Source of the DNA: Brachypodius melanocephalos
Lineage: Eukaryota; Chordata; Aves; Passeriformes; Pycnonotidae
DNA: 64,000 bases
Assembly: GCA_013398615.1 (NCBI GenBank)
Contig: VZSR01002145.1
Coordinates: forward strand, 3,383,782 to 3,447,781
Direction: 5' to 3'
A program made the translations under genes and the position numbers. How positions within the stretch are numbered: position 1 is the stretch's first letter; each line of letters starts with the position of its first letter. A model generated the notes under the pieces. It made no database searches and had not been told where the DNA came from. It worked only from the letters and a program-made list of their open reading frames with translations. Of this stretch, positions 47,473 through 57,700 are shown piece by piece.

Positions 47473-48483
47473 ACTATGCAGATTTTTTTTTTTTTTTTTA
47501 ATTTGCGGGTCAAAAAAAGAAATCTATTTTTGACTTGTGCCCACAGAGACTTTCCGAGAGAGCAAGGGCCACACAATGAAGAATTGCTGGAGAGTCCATG
47601 AAATGCCTTCTGCACAGGCTGTGTGTTGGAGGACTGTGGTCGAGAAGGTTGACTTACTAAAGATAAATATGTAAAGAGTTTTTAAAAATGTGGACTATTC
47701 CTGCTCTACATCTATTTGTAAAGAAAACCATAATGTCTTTTAAATCATTCTTCTGTAAATAGAGAGTACTTTTTGCAGTGTTTTTTCCCTTGCTATAGTA
47801 TCTGGTGTACTTATGTTCAAATCATTGCCTAAACTTTGGGGGTCATTTTGTAATTTTTTTTAAGCATTTTCTCCAGTGTAGAATACTCTTCATAACCCTA
47901 GCCTCCCTCTCAGCCTAGCCTAACCAGAACCCCAGCCTCCCAACCATCATTGCCCATTTAATGCCGTGCCACTTCCTGCAGGCATTGTGCTTTTATATAA
48001 TTTTTTTTTCCCTAGACACACTTTCTCAGTGGTGTTCAAGCTCTTGTGAAAATGTTGATTTTTAAGACTGACCCCTTAGTGAATTCTGTACATTAACATT
48101 AACTCCAGTTCACTGGAATAAGATGATATATTTCTTTGGAATTTGAAATTCTGCCACATTGTAAATTTTTGGTGCAGTTGGTTTTTTTTAGCAACACTGC
48201 AGAAATATTATTGCATGGGTATGTTATGGTTCATTTTTAAAAGGTTAAAGAAACAAAAAAAGAACAGCTTCTGGAGGCATACCTCACTGTTATGCACACT
48301 GGGAATTTTAACTGTGCCCTAAAAGCCCATTCTTAGTGTTCTCTGTTTCTGCATTGTGTGCAGTCAAAACAGGCTACTAAATTTTACTGTCATATTTAAC
48401 CACAGCAAATGGCTTTTCTGAACTGAGGCTCTGGGTGGGTTGATAAATCCTTTAAGAAGAAAAACTTCCACATCCCAAGTTTA

Positions 48484-48489
48484 AATAAA
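48484..48489 (+). terminator. NCOR1: Candidate proximal poly(A) signal AATAAA
   Basis: Canonical hexamer in the 3' UTR, about 1.0 kb after the stop. No strong GT-rich element was noted right after it, so it is weaker than the 50111 site. Confidence 0.35.
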
Positions 48490-50110
48490 ACAAAGTGCTT
48501 TTATAGAATAATTGAGCAACACACGAGTCAACTACTTGGCTTCTGTTACAACCAGTTTGAAATAGGTACTGTGATTTTTTTACCTTCCTCCAATCTGATT
48601 TTAAAATCTTTATGTAATAATTATTTTGAAGTCTCCGTCCCAGTCCCTGTCCCTCTAAGCAAGCTTTTGGTGGAAGTCCTTACAAATGCTTGGCTTAACT
48701 CCTGAAGTGTGCAATACTTGTTAGGGTGATTTTTATTTTTAAATTGTATATGGTACTAGGAGAGTCTCCTTAATCATTCATCTATCAGTGCTTGCTATGA
48801 TATGCTTGTAGCTCATGTACACATCCATCTGGGCAGTGATGTCACAGGGTGTCCTGCCATCCATCTCCAAATGCATCTTCATTTTATGCTGCACTGACCT
48901 CAGGAAGTGAATTCAAACCTTCTGGGGTAGGACTGATTCACAGATAGCACTGAGCTGGGGGGTGGCGTGGTCTGTCAGATTTCAAACTGCTTTTGCATCT
49001 CATTGGTCAACAGGGTCTTTGCCTTGGAGTTATTTTCCACTGAAAAATATTTTGGATTTTGCCGCTGTTATTTGTGATGCGTTGTATGGAAGGTGTAATG
49101 CAGTGTGTAACCTTGAGTCCTGTGAGCTCTGCATCCCATGGACTGTGATGGTCCACTTACAAACAGGAAGAAGCACAGAACTATTTATCAATAGTAAATT
49201 TATTTTCAGTCCTTTAAGGAAAGCCTTCTTGCCCCAAGTGTGGGACACAAAATTCCAAAGGAACTCATTTGGAAACTTAACACTGTTGAAAATACAGAAC
49301 TATTTTGCTACTTTTTTTTGAACACTGCATCAGAGTAGATCCCTTGGCAGTCTTAAATCTCCTTGCAGTCTTTTTCTGAGAAAGATTTCTCTCATCCTCC
49401 CCTCCTTTACCTTTCTGGCTTGAAGCAGTGATTTTCATCCTGTTTGTAGACCTGTGCTCTTACTCTAACTTTCTTTCTTGGTTCCCACAGCAACATATAC
49501 TGGAAAACGAGTTGATCTGCCCTTTTTGTAGATTTAAATTTGGAGTGGAGAGTTAAGTTCCATTCTTAAACTCACTTGTTCTCACTTTCTTAGTGTAACA
49601 AATACAATGTGAAAGAGGCATGTACAGACAAATGTCTTTGCTACCTGTACAGTAAGTATAGCATGTTCATTGCAAAGCTTCATGTTACTGCTGCAGCAGC
49701 AGCAAGATATCCAAAGTAGGATAGTCACAATCTCCTAAGATACAGCTTGAGTGGCATTTGCACATAAAATGTTGCTGCTTTTTTTTTTGTTTGTTTGTTA
49801 TCTGAGTTTTAACTTCTCCAGTGTAAAAACCTCTCCAGAGCCTAAGTTAGGGTTTACCACAATTCCAGTAATCTTCAAGTATGGAATTACATCTGCCCTG
49901 TTTCAAACAGGAAGGTGTTTGTAAGTCATGTTTACAAAGTGTAGTTTACTACAAATTTTTACCTGATTTCTGATCAGCGCTTTCACAATGCTTTCATCTT
50001 GATATGGTTCGTGATTCTGATATGAAATCATTTAAGACTTGAAAAACCCATGCATCATAATTTCCACACAATGTCTTCACTAGACAGTGACTTCTGGATT
50101 CAGACCAATC

Positions 50111-50116
50111 AATAAA
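50111..50116 (+). terminator. NCOR1: Candidate main poly(A) signal AATAAA
   Basis: Canonical hexamer followed about 30 nt later by TGTGTCTCCCTTTTGTTTTG, a typical T/GT-rich downstream element. Cleavage is expected near 50130. Confidence 0.55.
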
Positions 50117-50130
50117 GGGGATCAGTTCTC

Positions 50131-51254
50131 CACTTGCTTTTCCTGTGTCTCCCTTTTGTTTTGCAGCATCAGGCAGGACCCTGCTTGCAGGGTTCCCAGG
50201 TAACACTGCTGCCCTCCAAGCTCTGCTACTTCAAACACCAAACCCAGCACTTCAGGGAAGGTTGGCTCTAATGTGCCAGAGTTTTTCTGTCAGTACAGCC
50301 CTATTTTTACTTCCTAGCTTGCTGAGAACAAACCTTTGTATGTAACTGGTCTTCCAGCTTCAATGGACTTCTGCTCTAGAAAACCTCTGTGCCTCTTCCT
50401 CTTAGCTCAAAGTTCAGAGATGAAGTTGCTATGGTAAGTAAATTACTAATTATGTAATTACACTGAGGGTTGTACGAGCCAGCTGCAGTTCTGACAACTG
50501 AGAGGTTAAAATTGTGCTTGGTTAGTGACCCAATTAGTTCTACTATCATAACTAAATATGGATTTGGTAATTTCTGGTTTAATTCTCTTTCTTTAACATC
50601 AGGCTTCCTGGCAGTGCAGAACTGAGAAATTCTGTTGTCTAAAGCAGCTGTTCATATTTGATTCACATGAAGGGACATAGCTGACAAAGCTGGGTTTGTA
50701 CACAGCATCTTTTCCAACAGGAAGCCTCAGCATTCAAGCACTGACCTGTCCAAGAGAGGAGGACAACTCTGGCACTCCGTGTGCTCTCCACTGGAGCCAA
50801 GAGTTTTATTTCTGACAGCAGCTCTCTGTGGTCACAGTCTCACCCCTCCTCTGAGAGGACAAGTTCTATCTTTGGATGCTAAATGAAGAAATACACTTGA
50901 TCTTCAGACACCCTGTCAGACCAGGACAGGGAGCTACAGCTCTTGCAGGGCAGGTGCAGCCTGGGAAATGCTCTGCTGAAGATCCAACACACTGAACTGC
51001 AACACTGATAAACATATAACCCCTGTTGTGCTGTGCAACATGTAAAGAGTGAGACAATTCCTGCCTGTTCCTTTTCAAGACTTGCTAGGACAGCCATGTT
51101 TTGAACCTGAACACTTCTGTGGGCAGCAGGAGTAACAAACTGCTACTCCTGGACTCTAACACAAGTATTAATACCAGGCCAGACTTGCTCTTAGGCAGCC
51201 AGAATTAAATCACTTAGCACAGCAGGTCAGTCAAACCACAGACTACACCACAAA
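50131..51254. other. Intergenic spacer between convergent NCOR1 and TTC19
   Basis: No gene is recognised. A minus-strand AATAAA (TTTATT at 50805-50810) could give a longer TTC19 3' UTR. Confidence 0.55.
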
Positions 51255-51441
51255 TGCATGCAGTTAAGATTTCACACCTTTATTTTGGGCTGTTGGGCAG
51301 TGGCAGCCCTTCCTCTTAAGCAGTCCTGAAACTCCTCATTGCTGTTTCTCTGGAGAATTGCACTGAGCTGCTCCCAGGCTGCCTGTGGTGATCAACCCTT
51401 GCTGCCTTCAGCCACCTCAAGGCTGGACTCTGTGGCCAAAC
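51255..51441 (-). other. TTC19: TTC19 3' UTR with poly(A) signal at 51279-51284
   Basis: On the minus strand AATAAA occurs at 51284-51279, about 160 nt after the TAA stop. Cleavage is expected near 51255-51265. Confidence 0.6.
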
Positions 51442-51575
51442 TTATCTGGAGCCCTTTCTCCTCTTGGCCAGCTCAGCTAGTTCCTCCTGGATATGCTGGA
51501 CAGAAGCAGCATCTCCCTTCTGCTGTGCCTGCTTGAGAGCTTCTTTGTACACTTGTTTTGCTTGCAGGAAATCCT
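51442..51575 (-). CDS. TTC19: TTC19 last coding exon
   Basis: Encodes DFLQAKQVYKEALKQAQQKG and VQHIQEELAELAKRRKGSR, stop TAA at 51444-51442. Minus-strand acceptor CTACAG. Confidence 0.94.
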
Positions 51576-54204
51576 CTGTAGCAAGAGGGAAAAGAGGCTT
51601 GGCTACCCAGTTCCATCACCCATTTTCAGAGCCCCCTCCTGATGCTGATCGTGTGCAAAGGACAAGAACGACTTGGAACACATCAAGATTGAGGGAGGCT
51701 CAGAAAACATCCTGCCAGGCTGCCAACTCTGAGAGCTGGAGAGAAGCAGTGATGATGGGACCTGGTGGTGCTTCAACATTCAAATCTCGTAGAAACAAAT
51801 CTCATGCATGTCTTCTGTCCTTTTGGAAAAATTACTGGACACAAAGGACATGGGAAACAAGATCCCCTGGCAGTCTTTTGGGTCAGGCTAAATTCAGTTT
51901 GTGAAAGCAATTCAAAATCAAACTAAAACTAACAACCCCAAACCAGCACTGCATTTCAGCCCTACAATCCAGACCCAGATCTCTGCAGTCAGCACAAGCT
52001 CAGGGACAGGCTGGGCATTTATGGACTGACCTTTGTGCATCAGGATTGCTGCCAGGTTGTTGAGCACCATGTGCTCCTCGGGGTGCTGAGTGTCCCTTGC
52101 CAGCTCTGCCGCCCTCCTGCTGTAGGCGTGCGCCTCCTCGTAGCGTCCCTGAGCGTCCAGCACCGTCGCCAGGTCACTCATCAGCACCACACTCTGCACC
52201 AGCAGGGAAAAGGGAAGCTTGGGGAGCAGCCTGGGGCAGCAGAAGCACCACATTCATTCCCTGTCACACCAGTTAATGCAGTATTTCCCAGAGAAAGGCT
52301 CAGTATGGAAGCGTCCTGTGTTTCTATATTTGCATGCTCGTCATTCCTGGCAGGAAAACAGCCTCAGAGCTGCTCCAAGGCTGCCTCATTCCCTACAGAT
52401 CAGCCTTTCCTTCCCTAGAGTCCAGGTACTGCTGTACAAATCACCTGTGGATGAGTCTCTCCCTGCACATCCTTGGATATCTGCAGAGCCTTCTCATACA
52501 TTTTCTGTGCTGCTGAGAGCTCTTTGATGTTCAGGAGGTAGCGGGCGTAGGAGTCCAGGCTCATCCCAAGCAGGAGCTGGGTGTTGGCCTTTTCTTCAGC
52601 TGCAGAGAGAAGCGATAAGTGCTACAGGATCCAGCATGAACCAACATCCTACCACAGCAGGCAACTCAGGCAGTGTGAACACAATGGATAGACATTAAGA
52701 TGGTGCTTACACAACACAGAAACAACATCAAGGACAGGAAAATGCAGAAAAGATGAGAAGCCTTTGGCAGACAAGGCAGCCCACCTGATAAGACATCCTC
52801 AGGCAGATCCTTCTGCTTGGCAATCTTCTCCTCTAAGGTCAGGATGCAGAACTGGTAGCCAGCTACGGCTAATTTGTCCCTGCAAAGTACAAAGCACAGC
52901 TCCTTCTATCCCTGAAGGACCCCTCATTAAAGAGTCTCTGCTTGGCCACGCCACCACCACTGCAAAGCTGAGATGAAAGCAGATGACACTGGGAACTCAC
53001 TGTTTCTGAGCAGCATAGATACTGGCCAGCTTGAGGGACATCTCAAGGATGGCGTTGTCATCCTGCCAGGAGGACACACAACGCAACTGTTACTCCTCTT
53101 GTACCTCCCCGACAGAAACATTACTTTGTCAGAGAGTTTACACCTTAAAAATCCCCATCTTGTTGCCTTCAGTGCTGCCATCCATTACAGGATTGGCAAT
53201 TTCCAGTAAGAGGCATGACAGCACAAGAAATAAGGTAAAGAGAAGGCCACCAGTGGCAACCTGTCTCAGAACATACCTCCTTTGTGTCACCTGCAAGCAT
53301 ATAGCTCATTGTTGCCTTGTAGAGCTTTTCTGCCTGAAACAAGAATTATGAAGAGGATACTGAGGAATGATTTAAAACAAAGCAGAGGCAAAGTACGTAG
53401 AGGGACCTGGCTCAAATTTGTTGCATTTACTCTGCACCAAGACCAGGCTGACCAGAGTCCAGTGGTACTGAACCAGTGGGTCCTTTCAGTTTCTCGCTGA
53501 GCACTGCTGCAGCAGCCAGGCCTTTACCCTGTCTGTGAGCTCAGGGCATTCCCAGATTCTCCTTGGAGCAGCCATCTCTGTGCTTAACTGCAGCATTTCA
53601 CAGTAAGAAGTACTCCTCTTGCACACCGTGTTGGAACTCAAAGTTTAACTGTGAGAGCATCTTTCTTAACCTGGTGTGCTCATGGGACTGCAGCCCTGAG
53701 CTGGACCATTCTGCTTTGCACGGGGACATCTCTGCGCCTGCAGCTTGTGCCAGCACCCCACACTTTCGAGACCTCGCACAAGACGTCAGCCTCTAAAAAT
53801 TCAGGGGGAAAAACCAGAGTTACTCACATTGTCCAGCTGTCCCTGCATGAAGGCCACGTTCCCCATCTGGAAGAGACACACAGCGCTCAGGCTCCACCGA
53901 GGCAACGCAGACGAGCCTCAGCCGCTTTCCCTTCTCCCGCGGCTGCTCACCATGCTGTAGGTGTAGATGATGGCCTGCCTGTTCTCCTCGCGGTGTGCCC
54001 GGTGCAGGGCCTGGTGCAGGAGCTGCTCGGCCTCGGCCAGCTCCCCCTTCATGGCGCTGAGCTGCGGGGGCACCGGGGCCGGTCACCGCCGGGCCCCGCG
54101 CCCGCACCGCCCGCACCGCCCGCGCCTCACCTTGGCTCTCTTCAGCAGCAGGATGATGGCGTCCTCGCCGTCCTCCTCGGCTTCCCGCGGGAACAGCGAG
54201 AACC
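51442..54204 (-). CDS. TTC19: TTC19, tetratricopeptide repeat protein 19 (partial, exon 1 missing)
   Basis: TTC19 is an inner-mitochondrial-membrane protein that binds complex III and clears Rieske-protein processing fragments. Its loss causes complex III deficiency in humans. Nine exons on the minus strand join in frame to 295 aa plus the TAA stop: 54131-54204, 53951-54061, 53828-53866, 53277-53333, 53001-53062, 52785-52879, 52445-52599, 52031-52193, 51442-51575. The reading includes ILLLKRAK, AEKLYKATMSYML, LEMSLKLASIYAAQK, MYEKALQISKDVQGETHPQ, VLMSDLATVLDAQGRYEEA and HMVLNNLAAILMHK, matching the TPR array of human TTC19. Human is 380 aa, so roughly 85 N-terminal residues, including the mitochondrial targeting peptide, are absent. 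They fall in the N gap at 54250-54349. The C-terminus (AKRRKGSR) is shorter and different from human. Confidence 0.95.
52031..52193 (-). CDS. TTC19: TTC19 exon, TPR pair
   Basis: Encodes SVVLMSDLATVLDAQGRYEE, AHAYSRRAAELARDTQ and HMVLNNLAAILMHK. Acceptor GTGCAG, donor GTCAGT on the minus strand. Confidence 0.95.
52445..52599 (-). CDS. TTC19: TTC19 exon, TPR
   Basis: Encodes EEKANTQLLLGMSLDSYARY, MYEKALQISKDVQGETHPQ. Acceptor CTGCAG, donor GTGATT. Confidence 0.95.
52785..52879 (-). CDS. TTC19: TTC19 exon
   Basis: Encodes DKLAVAGYQFCILTLEEKIA KQKDLPEDVLS. Acceptor TTGCAG, donor GTGGGC. Confidence 0.94.
53001..53062 (-). CDS. TTC19: TTC19 exon (62 nt)
   Basis: Encodes DDNAILEMSLKLASIYAAQK. 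Acceptor TGGCAG, donor GTGAGT. Confidence 0.94.
53277..53333 (-). CDS. TTC19: TTC19 exon (57 nt)
   Basis: Encodes AEKLYKATMSYMLAGDTKE. Symmetric phase 0. Acceptor TTTCAG, donor GTATGT. Confidence 0.94.
53828..53866 (-). CDS. TTC19: TTC19 exon (39 nt)
   Basis: Encodes MGNVAFMQGQLDN, matching the human MANLAFIRGQLEN helix. Symmetric phase 0. Acceptor TTCCAG, donor GTGAGT. Confidence 0.92.
53951..54061 (-). CDS. TTC19: TTC19 exon
   Basis: Encodes LSAMKGELAEAEQLLHQALH, then HREENRQAIIYTYSM, first TPR of the protein. GC-rich. Acceptor CCGCAG, donor GTGAGC. Confidence 0.93.
54131..54204 (-). CDS. TTC19: TTC19 most 5' exon visible
   Basis: Encodes FSLFPREAEEDGEDAIILLL KRAK. The 5' border at CCGCAG (54210-54205) is an acceptor-like site, which would make this exon 2 of ten. 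The frame is also open further upstream (AVPAGFSLF), so the segment could instead be the end of exon 1, running into the gap. Confidence 0.8.
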
Positions 54205-54249
54205 CTGCGGGGACAGCGTGCTGGGTGCCCGGGGACAGCGTGCTGGGTG
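54205..54249. repeat. 22-bp tandem repeat at the gap edge
   Basis: The unit GGGGACAGCGTGCTGGGTG(CCC) occurs twice (54210-54228 and 54232-54249) directly before the Ns. A longer GC-rich minisatellite is the likely reason the assembly breaks. Confidence 0.8.
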
Positions 54250-54349
54250 NNNNNNNNNNNNNNNNNNNNNNNNNNNNNNNNNNNNNNNNNNNNNNNNNNN
54301 NNNNNNNNNNNNNNNNNNNNNNNNNNNNNNNNNNNNNNNNNNNNNNNNN
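54250..54349. other. Assembly gap (100 N), hides TTC19 exon 1 and probable bidirectional promoter
   Basis: Exactly 100 Ns, the usual placeholder for a gap of unknown length. TTC19 exon 1 and the start sites of TTC19 and perhaps ZSWIM7 are expected here, since the two genes point away from each other and the sequence on the left is CpG-rich. Confidence 0.85.
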
Positions 54350-54650
54350 GGAAGTCATGAGGAACATCCTCTGCCCTGGGCAGTGACCGGTGCCTTCCAC
54401 GGGACCTGTGTTTGTGTGGGGGCATCTCAGACAGACCCGTGTGTTTGTGAGGAATCCTGTGTGTCCCGGAACGTGTAAAAAAAAAATAAAAATTTTAAGT
54501 TGCTGAGGATGCCATTCCTTGTCCTGGGTGCTGGGTTGGGATCGAGTGCCCACATAACCCCTCCCGATGCTCAGTGTCCACGATGACCCTAAAGATTTCC
54601 CACTGTCTCCTGTCCTGTCTCGTTTCTAGGGATGATCCCGTGCCGGTGGG
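54350..54650 (+). promoter_or_regulatory. ZSWIM7: ZSWIM7 upstream region with overlapping upstream ATG
   Basis: Between the gap and the ZSWIM7 ATG lies 300 bp without recognised coding sequence, with an A-rich patch at 54478-54490. An upstream ATG at 54632 is out of frame with the main start. After splicing it would read 34 codons and stop inside the next exon. CGTTTCTAG at 54621-54629 resembles an acceptor, so a noncoding first exon in the gap is possible. Confidence 0.45.
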
Positions 54651-54729
54651 ATGGACGGGAGCACCTTGCCGGCAGTGGCAGAAGAGCTCTTGAGAGAGAT
54701 CAAAAAGGCTTTTCAGGAGACCTCACAGG
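54651..54729 (+). CDS. ZSWIM7: ZSWIM7 coding exon 1
   Basis: Encodes MDGSTLPAVAEELLREIKKA FQETSQ. The ATG is chosen because the human protein starts at the equivalent place. Donor GTATGT, phase 1. Confidence 0.9.
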
Positions 54730-57700
54730 GTATGTGAAGGATCCCGGCAGGAGGAGGCCTGTCACAGCCCCAGGCAGTGCTCAGGGTCCTTGGCCTCTTC
54801 TTTCTTATCAGACCCTCTTACCCCTGAGGTGGCCTTCACCTTTCCGTCCTTTTTTGTGACAACAGACGGGTGTGAAGCACAGATAATGAGGGGCAGCCTC
54901 TTCTCAAAGTCGAATTCAAAAACCACACAAGTTTGGACTCTTCTTTTGAATGTGAGACTTAGGGGTTAATGCTGCTTCTTAGAGTTCCACATAGTCACAC
55001 TTGAGGGGTGATAAATTAATGCCTCCGGGCAGAAATTCTGCTGTTCCCTCTGCACTGCTGGCTCTGCAGAGTCACCAATCCCAAACCTGGAGTTGGAAAG
55101 GGAAATGCCCTAAAGCCGTTGCCTGGCTGACCGGCAGAGGGGGCGTGCTGTGATCCCAGGGCGAGGAACAACTTCCAGCGCCTCGGTGAAACCAGCACAA
55201 GCCAGCAGCGAGATCCTGGCCAATTCCAGCAGATAGTTAAGAGCAATTACCTTTGCTGGATGTGTGCTAAGAGAATATTAATGTTTGTGTTTACTGGATG
55301 AGTTACACAGAATGGGTCTTCCCAAGGAAAGTGTCTGCTGAAGGAATATTTTTAACTGCACAAAACTCAAACAAATAAGAATTCAGATAAATCTGTCTTG
55401 AGCACTACGTGGGAGTGTGGAATGGGCAGAAACTTCGTGTCTAAACTGTCAGAGTGACCCCAGTGACAACTTTTTGGCACACTTGCACTGTGGCTCCTGT
55501 CAGGTTAGAGTAGATCCAAAATCTACATGTGACTTTTAAAAGAGCTTTATAAATCCTGTTGTAAACTAAGTAAAAAAAGAAGTTCACATCCCTTTAAAGA
55601 TGTCCTTCTTAAAGAGGCAGAGTGGTACTAAAGCACACATTGAGACAGAGCTGTGGAGACAAAATTATTGATTCTTTTGCAGAATTAAATTCAAATAAAG
55701 CTGGAAAATTTAAACCAACAGTGCAAGTTGTAGAGAGTATTTTGAACTGTCGGAAGAAAATGATTTTAAAGTCAAAAAATCCAGATCTTCCAGTGGGATA
55801 TGGAGACAGAGTACACTGTGTCCCCTGGGTGATAACAGAAAGATCAGAATGGACAAGCAGAGCCTGAGCTGTCAGCTACAACAAACACTGCTTTGCTTGA
55901 GTGTAACTTTCCGTCTTAAGGAGAGGTTCCAATAAATGAAGACACAGTGTTTCAGTGGGCTGCATGAAAAGCCATAAACCAGTGGCGCCCTGCAAAACTG
56001 GCCTGGGAAAAGAACAAGATTTTAAAAGTTTTAATGCCAGAGTTCTCAGCTCATGCCAGGAGAGTTTCAGGGAAAATAATATATACATATATTTAACCAG
56101 CTTCTTAAAGTGCCAGAGTAAGATGCTGAGGCCTCCTGCCTTTTATTGTGTGCTTTTAAAAGTAGGATGTCACAAAAGAAAGTACATTTGGGTCTCTGCA
56201 TTTCTTTTTAAAATGAATTCCTGTGGTTGTGATTGCTGTACTTGGTAAGTGCCTTAGCACTGCCATCATGGATAGTTCTGCTGCTCCTTGTTGCTTTTTT
56301 GGTGGCTAGAGAGGATGTTGAGAACTCTGGGTGTACCTTGGGGGGACAATGACCCCCCTGTGATGTCAAATTCAGCAAAATCACATTTCCTTTTTTTTCT
56401 GTTTCAGTCCCTGATGACCTGCTGCTGGGGTGAGTGTCTTCTGCTCCAGTTCCTGCCCTAGTGTCCTGCTGAAGGGCAGTTGGTGCCCAGCTCTCATCAT
56501 GGTTTTCCCCTGTGTTTGACCAAGTGCTGCTGAAACACGAAAATGCTGCTGGTTTTGGTGGTAGTGCAAATGAAGGTTCTGAAGGTTGTTTGGGTGTTTG
56601 TTTTTTTTTTTTTTTTTTCTCCCAGAGATTCACAAAATTATCTCTGTATCACTGCATCTCCTGTGATGACTTGCTCTAATTTGAACCCAAGATATTTAAC
56701 CTGAGCTCTGAGAGCAGCCTCAGGTCTGGAAGGGGTTTGCTGTGGGAGTGGATTGTGCTCCAGGGTGATTCATGCCTCTCCTTCCTGCCACTGTGAGCAC
56801 CCTGAGCTCCCTCCTGCTGTTTGAGTCATGGGCACGTGTGAGGGAGAGGGAGAACTGTCCTTATCCTCACCCTGCACAAGGGAATTGTTAACTTGGAGAT
56901 TTGAGTTTTCTTCTGTTTGGGGGCAGTCTCAGGTCAGCTTTGTCACCCTTGTGAATAATTTAGTCATTCCCAGCAGTGACCTAAGAGATCCAAGTTTCAC
57001 AACTTCAGCCCTCAGCAGTTGGTAGAAAAGGGACTGTCACAGTGAAAGTGGCTTTTCAGATTCATCTGTAACCTTGTGTTCCTGCATGCCAGGGGATGAG
57101 ATCACCAGGAACCCTTCAGGCCTTAATGCTTTTGTGTGAAAGTTATCTGACACAACACCTGTGAAAGGTGTGCTGACTCCCTCTCCTGGGACCACAGTGG
57201 CCTTTGAAAGGTGGGATCAGATTTGAAAGCTTTTGTTTCCTTCTCCTCAGAAAAGAAGAGAGGAAAGAAATTCCCTTGTTAAGTTTAATAATGGTTGGGT
57301 GGTAACTCTTGGCAGCCAGATTTCCATCAATTCCCTGCATCCAACAGCTCAGAAGTGTTCTGATCTAATTCCTCAATCTCTCCCAAATCTCCAAAGTCCT
57401 TGAATTTCCTGTGGGCATTTCCTGTTGAACTGATCAAATTATATACACAGGAAAAGAATTCCCTAAATTTGAAAAGAGTTCCTGAAACTCACTCAGCTCA
57501 GCCCCCTTATAGTCCCAAACCTAATCATTAAGGAATGTCTTACTTTAGGCGTTCCCCACCCACCTCCTCAGCCCTCAGATGGAGCCAGCCCTTTTTGCCT
57601 TGAGTTTGTGCAAGTTTTGGTCTTCCTGGAATTTGTCTGTCTGCTTGGCTGCTTATCAATGGGCTTGACTCAGCCATACTGAGGCTCTGCCTTGCTCTGT

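Larger units (their letters stand above)
47473..50130 (+). other. NCOR1: NCOR1 3' UTR (inferred extent)
   Basis: About 2.65 kb of AT-rich noncoding sequence follows the stop, starting with an 18-base T run near 47481-47498. No other gene is recognised. The extent is inferred from the poly(A) signal at 50111 and from the long 3' UTR known for this gene in other vertebrates. Confidence 0.6.

Noticed and set aside
53651..54478. Long + strand open frame crossing the N gap
   Set aside because: It is antisense to the TTC19 exons and contains 34 unknown residues from the Ns; GC-rich antisense shadow.
55622..55867. 81-codon open frame in ZSWIM7 intron 1
   Set aside because: No recognisable domain, no splice signals linking it to ZSWIM7, ordinary intron composition.
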